64,000 nucleotides of DNA from Acidobacteriota bacterium (GTDB taxonomy: Bacteria > Acidobacteriota > Terriglobia > UBA7540): contig CADDZE010000005.1 of NCBI GenBank assembly GCA_902812465.1, positions 1-64,000 of the forward strand. The letters are read 5' to 3'. The notes below the pieces were generated by a model. The model saw only the letters and a list, made by a program, of their open reading frames with translations. It was not told the origin of the DNA and searched no databases. A program made the translations under genes and the position numbers. This document shows, piece after piece, positions 7,861 through 16,377 of this stretch; the first letter of the stretch is position 1; each line of letters opens with the position of its first letter.

Positions 7861-9205
7861 ATTCCTTGAGCTTGTTGTGCAGGGTCTTCAAGCTGATCCC
7901 CAGCATCTCAGCGGCCCGCGTCTTGTTGTTCCTGGTGAAGTTCAGCGTCTCAAGGATGAGCCGGCGTTCGGCCTCCGCCACGGTGAGGCCGGGGCGGAGG
8001 GTCAAACCGTTGTCCACACTGGGCGGGGGCAGGCCGAAGGTTTTAGGGATATTCTCCCGCCTCAGCACGTCGCCAGGCTGAACCAGGATGGCGCGTTCCA
8101 GCACATTACGCAGCTCGCGGACGTTGCCCGGCCAAGAATAGTTCCGGAACATGTCCAGGACTTCGTCCTCCACCCACTTGACGCGGCGGCCGTGCTTGCG
8201 GTTCAGGTCCTCGAGCAGTGCGGCGATCAGGTCCGGCAAATCCTCCAGGTGCTCGCGCAAAGGCGGCATAAAGATCTGCACGACGTTGAGGCGATAGTAG
8301 AGGTCGCTGCGCAATTGTCCCTTGGCCAGCGCCTCCTCGGGAATCTTGTTGGTGGCGGCCAAGACCCGCACGTCTACGGAAATCTCGGTCTTACTGCCCA
8401 AACGGCGGACCTTCGAGTCCTCGAGCACGCGCAAAAGTTTGGCTTGGGTGGCGATGGGCATTTCGCCGATCTCATCCAGCAGCAACGTGCCTCCGTCCGC
8501 CAGCTCGAAACAACCGGCCCGTCGCTCCATAGCGCCAGTGAACGCCCCCTTCTCGTGGCCCAGAATTTCGCTCTCCATCAGCGTTTCCGGAATGGCCGCG
8601 CAGTTAACCGCGACAAAGGGCTTGGAAGCGCGAGGACTCAATTCGTGGATGGTGCGCGCCGCCAGTTCCTTTCCCGTGCCGCTCTCCCCGGTAATCAGCA
8701 CCGAGGCGCTCGACGGGGCCACCTGGGCAATCAGTGAGAGCACCTCCTGCATGCGCTTGGACTGCCCCACCAGATTTCCCAGGATGCCCGCATCCCGCAG
8801 GCGGCGGTGGGCGATCTCCAGGCGGCGCTCGCTATCCTGCTGCTTCAAGCAATTTTCCAGTTCGACGCGGAGCCGGTTGGGATCGAGGGGCTTCTCGAGG
8901 AACGTGTACGCTCCCAACTTGGTAGCTGCTACCGCTTCGTCGATGGTACCTTGACCGGTCAACATGATGAAGGCGACGGCACTGTGCTCCTGGCGAACCT
9001 GTTTGAGCAGCTCCATGCCGTCCAGATGCGGCATGCGGAGGTCTGAGATGACTACTCGAGGATTGCCCGTCTGGATTCGCTCCAAGGCCTCCCGTCCGTC
9101 GGCAGCCACGCTGGTATCGTAGCCCCAGCTGTCGAGTAGGGTTGCCAGGCCCTCCCGCTCCGCGGCCTCATCATCCACCACCAGCACTCGCACACCTCTT
9201 GGCAT
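7838..9205 (-). CDS. NtrC-family sigma-54-dependent response regulator
   Basis: A 455-residue protein with three domains. The receiver (about 6-120) has acidic pair Asp11-Asp12, phospho-acceptor Asp55 (VVISDLRMP) and Lys in FLEKPLDP. The AAA+ sigma-54 interaction domain (about 145-375) has Walker A GESGTGKE, the sigma-54 contact loop GAFTGA and Walker B GGTLLLDEIGE. The Fis-type helix-turn-helix is near the C-terminus (NNKTRAAEMLGISLKTLHNK). The start at 9205 is chosen because GAGG lies a few bases upstream and MPRGVRVLVVDDE begins the receiver; an in-frame start at 9280 would add an unlikely 25-residue tail. It is the first gene of an operon with the kinase and a membrane protein. A canonical -24/-12 promoter stands about 190 bp away, facing the other way. 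Confidence 0.94.
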   Translation of the reverse strand: MPRGVRVLVVDDEAAEREGLATLLDSWGYDTSVAADGREALERIQTGNPRVVISDLRMPHLDGMELLKQVRQEHSAVAFIMLTGQGTIDEAVAATKLGAYTFLEKPLDPNRLRVELENCLKQQDSERRLEIAHRRLRDAGILGNLVGQSKRMQEVLSLIAQVAPSSASVLITGESGTGKELAARTIHELSPRASKPFVAVNCAAIPETLMESEILGHEKGAFTGAMERRAGCFELADGGTLLLDEIGEMPIATQAKLLRVLEDSKVRRLGSKTEISVDVRVLAATNKIPEEALAKGQLRSDLYYRLNVVQIFMPPLREHLEDLPDLIAALLEDLNRKHGRRVKWVEDEVLDMFRNYSWPGNVRELRNVLERAILVQPGDVLRRENIPKTFGLPPPSVDNGLTLRPGLTVAEAERRLILETLNFTRNNKTRAAEMLGISLKTLHNKLKEYESQPQN

Positions 9206-9302
9206 GCTAGCCTCTACTGCAGTGTCAATTGTGTGCCTCGCCTTCGCGGGAATTGGGCTTCCCCCTGTCAGCTTGGCCACTCCGTCCGATTTACGGCGTC
9301 AC

Positions 9303-9351
9303 TGTAATTCTTACACGAAAGCGAATAAAGAAACTAGCCAGGCGATGGCTA
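9303..9351. promoter_or_regulatory. Two inverted repeats, candidate activator sites for the NtrC-type regulator
   Basis: TGTAA-N3-TTACA (9303-9315) and TAGCC-N7-GGCTA (9335-9351) are perfect dyads. They lie about 40-90 bp upstream of the -24 box at 9393, where enhancer sites of sigma-54 activators are usually found, and about 100-150 bp upstream of the regulator gene itself. Assignment to this regulator is inference; the two sequences differ from each other, so at most one need be its site. Confidence 0.4.
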
Positions 9352-9392
9352 TCTCGCGCCGTTGCAGTTAGATGGGGGTCGGGTTGGGGCGT

Positions 9393-9408
9393 TGGCACCC
9401 GAGTTGCT
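9393..9408 (+). promoter_or_regulatory. Sigma-54 (-24/-12) promoter
   Basis: TGGCACCCGAGTTGCT matches the sigma-54 consensus TGGCAC-N5-TTGCW fully. The invariant GG (9394-9395) and GC (9406-9407) are exactly 10 bases apart. Transcription would begin near 9419, just ahead of the AAGGAG ribosome site (9424-9429) and the ATG at 9436, giving a leader of under 20 nt. Confidence 0.88.
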
Positions 9409-9435
9409 CGGACTCAAGTCGCGAAGGAGTCGGCG

Positions 9436-9915
9436 ATGCGACTCGAGGATCGATGGCAGGGCTCGTTGCTAGCAGTGGCCATGGCCGTGGGCCTAGCACT
9501 ACTGTTATTTGCTCTGAAGCCCTCGAGGGGCGGAAGCGCGATCCCCGCGCCCTCACTCCCGGCCGGAACCGAGGTGACCGTGCGTCTGCTCCGTCCGGTT
9601 TCCTCCAGGACCATCCATCTTGGTGACCGGTTCGCTGGCCAGCTGACCAGCGTCGATCCGCCGTACGGCACGCTTCTGCCTGGCGGCGCGGAGGTGGAGG
9701 GACGATGCGTGGCAGCGCGCAGCGCCACGCCCAGCCGCTCCGGGTATCTTCGCCTCGTGCTGTACGCGATTCGCATCCCCACTGGGCGCCTGGTGTCTTT
9801 GCATTCTACCACCCTAATCGAACGCGGCTCCGCCCCGCTCGTCGACGCACAACTGGATACCTCGGTTCCTCTGCGTTTCACGTTGCTGGAGCCGGTCCTG
9901 ATTCCGCCGCGGTAG
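9436..9915 (+). CDS. Secreted or membrane-anchored protein of unknown function, sigma-54 controlled
   Basis: A 159-residue protein. Residues about 10-28 (SLLAVAMAVGLALLLFALKP) are a signal peptide or anchor. The rest is beta-rich, with LPAGTEVTVRLLRPVSS, HLGDRFAGQL, LLPGGAEVEGRCVAA and VPLRFTLLEPVLIPP, resembling small acidobacterial envelope proteins with a 'GDRF ... LPxGAxVxG' pattern whose role is unknown. ATG 9436 is chosen because AAGGAG lies 6 bases ahead and a perfect sigma-54 promoter sits just upstream; longer in-frame starts would cross that promoter. It diverges from the NtrC-type regulator and is its best candidate target. Its 3' end overlaps the convergent dehydrogenase gene by 38 bases. 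Confidence 0.78.
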   Translation: MRLEDRWQGSLLAVAMAVGLALLLFALKPSRGGSAIPAPSLPAGTEVTVRLLRPVSSRTIHLGDRFAGQLTSVDPPYGTLLPGGAEVEGRCVAARSATPSRSGYLRLVLYAIRIPTGRLVSLHSTTLIERGSAPLVDAQLDTSVPLRFTLLEPVLIPPR

Positions 9916-10813
9916 CCATCCCGCGAGCCCGCGAGGAATCGAGCCCGGCGCGGTCACTGGCGAGCTTAACCAGCGCACACCAGTCTTTTTCGCCCCAGCC
10001 CCGCGCCAGCCCACTCAAGAGCTGATCATAGACCAGGCTGGCCACCGGCATGGGCACGGCCGCCTCCTCAGCCGCGGCCAGAACCAGACGCGCGTCCTTC
10101 AAACCCAGGCGCAAGGTGAAGCCGGCTGGCTCAAATCGCTGTTCGAGCATCAGGCGCCCGTAATTCTCGTAGACGGGCGACCGGAACAGGCTGCCGTTGA
10201 CGATCTCCAGCAGTCGCGCCGGATCGATGCCGGACTTGCGGAGCAAGGCGAACGCTTCGGCCAGTGCCTCCAGCACAGAAGCGATCAAGAAATTGCCTGC
10301 CAGCTTCAGCGTGTTGGCTAAGGCGGGTTCGGGACCCAGCACGAAGAGCTGCTGGCCGATCGCCTCGAGCAGCGGACGGCACCTGGCAATCGCCTCGTCG
10401 GCTCCAGCTGCCACCACGACCAGGCGTCCGGCCTCGGCCGCGTCTGGCCTTCCGAACACGGGGGAGGAGATCAGCCACTGGTTCCGCGTCCGATGCTCCG
10501 CGGCTAGCCTTTTGGCCAAGCCAACGCTCACCGTGCTCAGTGAGAGATGTACGCCTCCGGCGGGCAGACTGTCGAGAATGCCCCTGGGAGCGAAGGCGTA
10601 CGCCTCCAGCGCCTGGTCATCGGCGAGCATCGTCAGAACCGTGCCGGTAGCGCAAGGCTCCGCCACCGAGGCGGCCACCGTGGCGCCTGGCCCGGCCAGA
10701 GCCCGCGCCCGGCTGCGCGTGCGGTTGAAGACAATCAGTTGGTGGCCGGCGGCGATCAGCCGTCGCGCGATAGGTGCGCCCATCTTACCCAGTCCAATGA
10801 ATCCTGCCTGCAT
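9878..10813 (-). CDS. NAD(P)-dependent beta-hydroxyacid dehydrogenase (HIBADH/GLYR family)
   Basis: A 311-residue protein with the N-terminal Rossmann motif GFIGLGKMGAPIARRL (4-19), the substrate-binding stretch in the position of the family DxPVSGG motif (here SPVFGRPDAAEAGRL) and the catalytic-lysine helix LKLAGNFLIAS. The family oxidises 3-hydroxyisobutyrate, tartronate semialdehyde or related beta-hydroxyacids; the canonical PVSGG is altered to PVFGR, so the substrate is not predictable. GGAGG lies just upstream of ATG 10813. It is a single gene. Confidence 0.85.
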   Translation of the reverse strand: MQAGFIGLGKMGAPIARRLIAAGHQLIVFNRTRSRARALAGPGATVAASVAEPCATGTVLTMLADDQALEAYAFAPRGILDSLPAGGVHLSLSTVSVGLAKRLAAEHRTRNQWLISSPVFGRPDAAEAGRLVVVAAGADEAIARCRPLLEAIGQQLFVLGPEPALANTLKLAGNFLIASVLEALAEAFALLRKSGIDPARLLEIVNGSLFRSPVYENYGRLMLEQRFEPAGFTLRLGLKDARLVLAAAEEAAVPMPVASLVYDQLLSGLARGWGEKDWCALVKLASDRAGLDSSRARGMATAAESGPAPAT

Positions 10814-10919
10814 ACTTGCCTCCGGCGCTGAGAGTCAGCCATAGTGTAGACTTTCGCGCCACAGAGTGCGAGCCGTTCGAGGAAGGAGGTCCGGGAGCCT
10901 CCAAACTACAAGGTGGACT

Positions 10920-11180
10920 ATGCCCCTCTACTTTGCCGCCCACACCACTGCCTGCCTCACCAAGCAGGCCCTGCGCCAACTCATGCTGGAGCTGCTCGGC
11001 TCAGGCACCCCTAAAGTGCGCCGCTGCGTGGCCAGCCAGCTGGGCGGGCGCATGCTCACCGAAGTGGAAGCCAGGGATCAGGCTAGCGTCGAGCGCTTCT
11101 TCGAACAAAAGCGCGTCAACTGGGAGTGGATCATGCGGATCGACCTCGATGGTCGCGAAGGGGTGGTGACCGAGGAGTGA
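10920..11180 (+). CDS. Small conserved-looking hypothetical protein
   Basis: An 86-residue soluble protein, MPLYFAAHTTACLTK..., ending in an acidic tail VVTEE. The predicted order of strands and helices (MPLYFAAHT, a helix with KQALRQLMLELL, a strand with RMLTEVEA, a helix with VERFFEQKRV, a strand with WIMRIDL) could form a ferredoxin-like fold, as in DUF4242-type proteins, but no signature residue confirms this. AAGGTGG just ahead of ATG 10920 supports this start over an in-frame ATG at 10866. It diverges from the dehydrogenase gene. Confidence 0.6.
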   Translation: MPLYFAAHTTACLTKQALRQLMLELLGSGTPKVRRCVASQLGGRMLTEVEARDQASVERFFEQKRVNWEWIMRIDLDGREGVVTEE

Positions 11181-11195
11181 GGCCATTTCTGAAGG

Positions 11196-11843
11196 CTACA
11201 TCCAGTGTCGCTGGTCGGGATAAAAGTCGACCGGAGCCTTCGGAAACTTCTCGCGAAAGAGGCGATATTGTTCTAGCATCGCGCGGTAACGGCGGTCGGA
11301 GGTGCGGAGCTTCACGTGGGGCATGCGGATCAGCGCCCGTTCCACTTCCCACACGTTGCGGCGCGAGAGCCTCCAGTCGCACTTGACGAGGGTTCGGAGG
11401 TCGGCGACACCGTACCCCACGATGCGCCCCGTGTAATCGACGTACGGGTCGACGTAGCTCATCACCAGTTGGCGGATGGTGGCGTAAGCGGGCTGGCGGC
11501 CATGCAAGCCGAAATCGCGCGAACGCGCCACCGTGCCCCACTTTCCCCGCTCTCGGAAGAGGAACAATACGTGGTCGAGATGGTCCTGCGATTCTAGGTC
11601 GAGCAGCAGGGGAGGATAGCCGTGTTGTTCGAGGATGGCCGCCGCCGTCAAAGCGGCTTCGAGGCAGTGCGCGCGCCCGTGCTCGACGACGCCCCGGAAG
11701 GTCCGCAGAGTCTCGCCGCGCCTCTCCCAGTTGTAGGGTAGCCTGCGGAGGAATTGCTGCACCTGGAATGGGGTGCGATGTGCCTGGATGATCTGCCACT
11801 CCTTGGGACGAAAGGCACTAGGCTCAGGCTTGATGTTAGGCAT
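11196..11843 (-). CDS. Transglutaminase-like cysteine protein
   Basis: A 215-residue soluble protein. A Cys-His-Asp arrangement typical of transglutaminase-like folds is visible: Cys in GRAHCLEAALTAAAILEQHG, His in DHLDHVLFLF and Asp in SRDFGLHGRQP. The start at 11843 overlaps the end of the asparagine-synthetase-like gene (ATG CCT AA shared with GCC TAA), indicating translational coupling as the last gene of the GT2-GT39-AsnB cluster. No signal peptide is seen. Its substrate is unknown; hydrolysis or transfer on a peptide or amide made by the neighbouring amidotransferase is a guess from context. Confidence 0.72.
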   Translation of the reverse strand: MPNIKPEPSAFRPKEWQIIQAHRTPFQVQQFLRRLPYNWERRGETLRTFRGVVEHGRAHCLEAALTAAAILEQHGYPPLLLDLESQDHLDHVLFLFRERGKWGTVARSRDFGLHGRQPAYATIRQLVMSYVDPYVDYTGRIVGYGVADLRTLVKCDWRLSRRNVWEVERALIRMPHVKLRTSDRRYRAMLEQYRLFREKFPKAPVDFYPDQRHWM

Positions 11844-13770
11844 GAGTTGTGCTGCAGACGCCGCGCACCCAGCGGTCGTACCACAACTGGAAGCATAGCA
11901 GTGGCCACAGGGCGCGGCGATGGTCGGCTTTGCCCTCGCGATGCTCGCGCCACAGCCGCCACACAAAAGTGGCATTCAAGATGCCATCCTGATGGAGCTG
12001 GGTTGGGGAAAGGGTCTCTTCCAGCAGCGGGCGCAGGGAGCCCCGCATCCAGCGCGCGATGGGAACGCTAAAGCCGCGCTTCTGCCGGTAGACAATCGGG
12101 CGGGGAAGCCACGGCTTGACCGCCTTCTTGAACCCGTACTTCATGCGCCCCCACCGCACCTTCAGGCGGCTGGGCAAGCCGCTCGCGAATTCAATCAGCC
12201 GGTGGTCGAGGTACGGCGTGCGCAGCTCGAGCGAACAGGCCATGCTAGCGCGATCGACCTTCACCAGCAGATTGTCCTGAAGGTACATCCCGAAATCGAT
12301 ATAGAGCGCCTCGGCTAGCTCGTCTTCGAACCGGGCGCCGCCCAGCCAGTGCTCGAGCGGAGCAAACACCTGCTGGCCGGGCGCCGTGCACGGGCGGAAG
12401 CCCGGATTGAGCGCGTCATCCACCTGGGCGGGCGCCAGCATTCCGAACCAATTTGCGTGCCGCCGCGCCGGGTCTTCGTCCACGTGATCGAAAAACCGGC
12501 GCAGGTACAGGTTGAGAGGGACAGCACCGGATGAAGTCGGTAACAAGCTCGCGAGCGGCGCTAACACGCGCCTTCGCAGCCAGCCGGGCAGGCGCCTGTA
12601 CAGCTGAGCCAGTCGAAGGCCCAGGTAGGTAGGGTATCCGCCAAAGAGTTCATCGCTGCCCTCGCCACTCAGCGCGACGGTAATCTCAGCGCGGGCGAAG
12701 CGGCAAAGGAGAAAAGTGGGAATCACTGCCGGGTCTGCCAGCGGTTCATCCAGGTGATGAGCCATCCAGTCCAGGCCTTGGCGAAGAAGCTGCTCATCCA
12801 CCCGCAGGACGTGATGCTTGGTGTGGAAGTGGCGGGCAACCAGGTTGGCGTAGCGCGCCTCGTCGAAATCCCTTTCGGCAAAAGCCACGGAGAAGGTCTT
12901 CACCTTGCCCGGAGATAGCTCACTCATCAGGGCCACGAGCGTGGAGGAATCCACTCCGCCGCTCAGAAAGACTCCGAGCGGGACATCACTCACCAGCCGC
13001 GAAATGGCGGCCTGGCGAAGCCGTTGGCGCAACCCGTCCAGCAGCGAGGTTTGCTCGCCGCGGCCCACCCGGCTTCGCCTGGGGGGACAGAGGTAGTCGC
13101 GCAGCCGCCAGAAAGGCTCCAAGGTGATCCGCCCCCGTTCGACCACCATCCGATGGGCGGCGGGCAGCTTGCGGATCTCGCGGAAGGGGGTCCGGGGCGC
13201 AGGAAAGTATCCATAGAAGAGGTATTCGCTGATGGCTTGGGGATCGAGGGTCCGCCCGACCTCCGGGTACTCGAAAAGCGCCTTGATCTCCGAGGCGAAC
13301 ACCAGCGTCTGCCCCTGCTGCCAGTAGTACAGAGGTTTCTCACCGGCCCGATCGCGCGCCAACATCAGCCGCCGGGCCGGCTCATCCCACAGGGCGATGG
13401 CAAACATCCCGTTCAGTTCCCCGAGGCAGTCCACGCCACGGTCCTCGTAGAGGTGGAGGATCACCTCACCGTCCGACTGCGTCCTGAACTGATGGCCACG
13501 CTGCTCGAGATTCTCGCGAAGCTCGCGGTGATTGTAGATTTCGCCGTTGTAGACTAGGGTGACGTCTCCCGTCTCGTTGGACAGGGGCTGATCGCCGGTG
13601 GTCAGGTCAATGATCTTCAGGCGGCGGACGCCGAAGGCCAGCCAGGGACGCTCAAATCGGCCGTGGCTGTCCGGCCCGCGATGGACGAGGCGGGCCGACA
13701 TGGCCGCGACGCGGTCGCGGTGCGCCACAGGCTCGAAGTTCAGGTTGAGAATCCCGCAGATGCCGCACAT
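11836..13770 (-). CDS. asnB: Asparagine synthase (glutamine-hydrolysing) family amidotransferase
   Basis: A 644-residue protein with an N-terminal class II glutaminase domain (nucleophile Cys2 in MCGICGIL; RGPDSHG; YNGEIYNHRELR) and a C-terminal synthetase domain with PPi-loop SGGVDSS and GEGSDELFGGYPTYL. It transfers glutamine-derived ammonia to a carboxylate activated by ATP, classically aspartate. The start at 13770 is fixed by the need for Cys2; a longer frame from 13857 would bury it. It starts 13 bp after the end of the GT39 gene and overlaps the transglutaminase-like gene. In a glycan or exported-polymer cluster such proteins often amidate a sugar or peptide rather than make asparagine, so the exact substrate is open. 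Confidence 0.9.
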   Translation of the reverse strand: MCGICGILNLNFEPVAHRDRVAAMSARLVHRGPDSHGRFERPWLAFGVRRLKIIDLTTGDQPLSNETGDVTLVYNGEIYNHRELRENLEQRGHQFRTQSDGEVILHLYEDRGVDCLGELNGMFAIALWDEPARRLMLARDRAGEKPLYYWQQGQTLVFASEIKALFEYPEVGRTLDPQAISEYLFYGYFPAPRTPFREIRKLPAAHRMVVERGRITLEPFWRLRDYLCPPRRSRVGRGEQTSLLDGLRQRLRQAAISRLVSDVPLGVFLSGGVDSSTLVALMSELSPGKVKTFSVAFAERDFDEARYANLVARHFHTKHHVLRVDEQLLRQGLDWMAHHLDEPLADPAVIPTFLLCRFARAEITVALSGEGSDELFGGYPTYLGLRLAQLYRRLPGWLRRRVLAPLASLLPTSSGAVPLNLYLRRFFDHVDEDPARRHANWFGMLAPAQVDDALNPGFRPCTAPGQQVFAPLEHWLGGARFEDELAEALYIDFGMYLQDNLLVKVDRASMACSLELRTPYLDHRLIEFASGLPSRLKVRWGRMKYGFKKAVKPWLPRPIVYRQKRGFSVPIARWMRGSLRPLLEETLSPTQLHQDGILNATFVWRLWREHREGKADHRRALWPLLCFQLWYDRWVRGVCSTTHA

Positions 13771-13783
13771 TCGAAAGCTGGGT

Positions 13784-15628
13784 CTAGTGGCGCATGGCCA
13801 ATGGCGGACGATCGGCGCCGAGACGACGATCATGCGGTTTCGCCGCCTCCGCTTCATACTCCCACACGGAGTACTGCCACGCCGTCCAGAGCGGTTGCAG
13901 ATTTCCGGCCTCCTGCATCAGGGCTTGCACGTGATCGTTCCTCACCAGCAGCAGCAGACGGGCGGCGGGCTGATGGAGGATGCCGACAAATTCCTGGTCG
14001 TTAATGAGCACGGGCAGGGGCAAGGTTTCCCCGGCACCTCCCCCGACTGGAGGGTTCAGCCGGCTCGCGTGCAAACGCGTGAATTGTGAAACCACATAGT
14101 TGCTGGTCGTCTCGACCCCTGCCGAGGTCACCAGCCCGACGTTGCGCCGCAGGTAGAACGGCAACCCGGTCCGGAAATAATAATACCCGTAAACGGGGAA
14201 GCTGCTCGGAGGACTGTGAAGAATGGTGATTGCCAGCTGGCGGCTGGAAAAAGTCTCGGCGTAGATGGCAAGCGGCTTCATCCACCGCAGGGCGAGCAGC
14301 GGTGTCGGGGCGGCGGCCAGCACGAAGGCCAGCGGCGCCGTGCGACGGCCGGGACCAAGCAGTGTCCGCCCCAGAAGGCCAAGACCAGCGAGGATGAGCC
14401 CAGTATAGACCAGATGGGGCGTCAAGTAGGCAACCAGTTGGTCGGGCAACTTGCTCGAAACGAGCTGCTGGGCGCTGCGAAAGCGGAACGCTTGTCCCGC
14501 TGCGGCCACGAGCAGACCGAGGCCTGCCAAGGCCGCGAATCCGGCGGTCACCCAGTCCGGTCGCCGGGCGCCCGTGCCCCCCTGGCTCGTTTCTGACCAC
14601 ACCCGCGCCAGCATGACGCTGAGGGGAACCGTACACGGCAGAAAGTAGCCCGGCAGCTTGGACCGCGAGATCGAAAAGAAGAGAAAGATGACCCCGCTCC
14701 AGGAGGCCAGCAGCGCCAGGCGCGGATTGCCACGCAAGGCCCGCCAGTACTCCAGCCTGCGCCAGGCAGCAAAGGCGAGAAAGAAACTCCAGGGCAAGAA
14801 GCCCGTTAGGTAGACAGGGACATAGTAGAGCGGCCCGGCCCGGCGCCGCAGCTGGCCGCCGGTGGCAAAGCGCACCAAGCTTTCGTTCCAAAAGGCGTAG
14901 CGGGGAAAATCGGGGTGGCGAATCGAGACAGCGATGAACCACGGCAAGGTGGCGATGAAAAACACCAGGGCACCCACCCCCCAATGCAGCCGCTTCAGTC
15001 GATGGAGTTCGCCACGCAGCGCGAGGTAAGCAGCGATCGAGAGCAAGGGAAGCAGAAAACCGACCGGGCCCTTGGTCATCGTCGCCAAACCCATGAAGAG
15101 AAACATGAGCGCCTGGAGCCCCGGCCGCCGATAGCCGCTCGCTTCAACCAGGACGAAGCAGACTATCGCCAGGGTCACCAGGAGAGTCAGCATCATGTCC
15201 AGGCCGGCGATTCGTGCCAGGGCAAAGGCGAGCGGTGATGTCGACCAGATGATGCCGGCCCGCAAGGCGGTACCGTGGTCGAATAATCGCCGGGCCAGCA
15301 GCCAGACCAGGCAGCAGGTGCCGACGCCGCACAGCACGGCGGGAAGGCGCGCGGCCCATTCCGAGAGCCCGAACAATCGGAAGGAGCCGGCGACCGCCCA
15401 GAAGAAGGCGGCGGGTTTATCGAGGTAAGGCAGGCCGTCGAAGTGTGGCACGAGCCAATCCTGGGTGGCGAGCATCTCCCGGGCCACTTCCGCGTTGCGC
15501 CCCTCGTCTGGCTCGATCAACGGCAGTCGGCCAAGCCCTGGGAAAAACAAACAGGCCGCGAGGGCGATCACGATGGCAAGGTCGAATCCGGGCGAACGGC
15601 GAAAGAGGCGGGGGCTCGGTGCAGTCAT
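13784..15628 (-). CDS. GT39-family membrane glycosyltransferase (ArnT/PMT-like)
   Basis: A 614-residue multi-spanning protein with about 11-13 hydrophobic segments. The first periplasmic loop carries the family signature with acidic pair (EPDEGRNAEVAREM, then DWLVPHFDGLPYLDKPAAFF), as in lipid-A aminoarabinose and protein O-mannosyl transferases, which use polyprenyl-phosphate sugars. The C-terminal 150 residues are soluble. Its ATG overlaps the stop of the GT2 gene by 4 bases (ATGA). The pairing with a dolichol-phosphate-mannose-synthase-like GT2 fits a two-step system: GT2 loads sugar on a polyprenyl phosphate and GT39 transfers it outside the membrane. The acceptor is unknown. Confidence 0.9.
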   Translation of the reverse strand: MTAPSPRLFRRSPGFDLAIVIALAACLFFPGLGRLPLIEPDEGRNAEVAREMLATQDWLVPHFDGLPYLDKPAAFFWAVAGSFRLFGLSEWAARLPAVLCGVGTCCLVWLLARRLFDHGTALRAGIIWSTSPLAFALARIAGLDMMLTLLVTLAIVCFVLVEASGYRRPGLQALMFLFMGLATMTKGPVGFLLPLLSIAAYLALRGELHRLKRLHWGVGALVFFIATLPWFIAVSIRHPDFPRYAFWNESLVRFATGGQLRRRAGPLYYVPVYLTGFLPWSFFLAFAAWRRLEYWRALRGNPRLALLASWSGVIFLFFSISRSKLPGYFLPCTVPLSVMLARVWSETSQGGTGARRPDWVTAGFAALAGLGLLVAAAGQAFRFRSAQQLVSSKLPDQLVAYLTPHLVYTGLILAGLGLLGRTLLGPGRRTAPLAFVLAAAPTPLLALRWMKPLAIYAETFSSRQLAITILHSPPSSFPVYGYYYFRTGLPFYLRRNVGLVTSAGVETTSNYVVSQFTRLHASRLNPPVGGGAGETLPLPVLINDQEFVGILHQPAARLLLLVRNDHVQALMQEAGNLQPLWTAWQYSVWEYEAEAAKPHDRRLGADRPPLAMRH

Positions 15629-16377
15629 GAAGTCGTCCGCCTCAGCTCAGCGGGGCTCTCAATGAGCTCCAGGGTGGCGCGGGTGTCGATGTGGTTCTTC
15701 TTCATCCAGCGCACCGCCCAGACGTCGGCCAAGCCTTTCCAGAGACGGTCCCACGTGCCGTACTTCGTTCTGCCATGCAGGCGCGGGCGATGGCTGACCG
15801 GAACCTGGATCACGCGGGCGCCACGCATCTTCAGCAGCGTGGGAAGGAAGCGGTGCATGCCGCGATACAGTTCGAGGCCCTCGAGGTACTCCCGGCGGTA
15901 GGCCTTGAGGGTGCACCCGGTGTCGATGATGTTGTCCCCGGTGGCCCAGTTGCGGAAGGCATTGGCGATGCGGGAACTCACCCGCTTCCACCAGCTGTCC
16001 TGCCGCCGGAGCCGCACGCCACAAACCACGTCACAGCCATCCAGCAATTCCACCAGCCGTGGAATTTCCGCCGGGTCGTTCTGCAGATCGCCGTCCAGGG
16101 TGACCACGACGCTTCCCCGTGCCAGCCGGAATCCTACTGCCAGGGCGGCGGTCTGGCCCTGGTTAGTTCCAAAGCGCGCGATGCGGATCCGAGGCTCGCA
16201 CTCCTGGGCACGTTTCAGAGCTTCAAGGGTGCCGTCCGTGCTGCCATCGTCCACGAAGATGATCTCCAGGAAGCCGTGCCAGCCCTCCAGGGCGCGCTTC
16301 AGGCCTTCGACCAGCGGCGCGACATTCTCCGCCTCGTTGTACATAGGGATTATGACGCTGAGAGAAGCCTTGTCCAT
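15625..16377 (-). CDS. GT2 glycosyltransferase, polyprenyl-phosphate hexose synthase type
   Basis: A 250-residue GT-A enzyme without membrane segments. It has SVIIPMYNEAENV at the N-terminus, nucleotide-sugar motifs FVDDGSTDGT and the metal-binding VTLDGDLQND, and a C-terminal basic region with YGTWDRLWKG typical of DPM1/ArnC-like proteins. It likely makes a polyprenyl-phosphate sugar for the GT39 enzyme encoded directly downstream with a 4-base overlap. It is the first gene of this four-gene minus-strand operon. Confidence 0.9.
   Translation of the reverse strand: MDKASLSVIIPMYNEAENVAPLVEGLKRALEGWHGFLEIIFVDDGSTDGTLEALKRAQECEPRIRIARFGTNQGQTAALAVGFRLARGSVVVTLDGDLQNDPAEIPRLVELLDGCDVVCGVRLRRQDSWWKRVSSRIANAFRNWATGDNIIDTGCTLKAYRREYLEGLELYRGMHRFLPTLLKMRGARVIQVPVSHRPRLHGRTKYGTWDRLWKGLADVWAVRWMKKNHIDTRATLELIESPAELRRTTS

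Noticed and set aside
11196-13770. Lasso-peptide cluster (AsnB-like cyclase plus transglutaminase-like protease)
   Set aside because: The AsnB keeps the glutaminase nucleophile Cys2, the transglutaminase-like protein lacks the usual leader-peptidase pattern, and no precursor peptide or recognition-element gene is seen.
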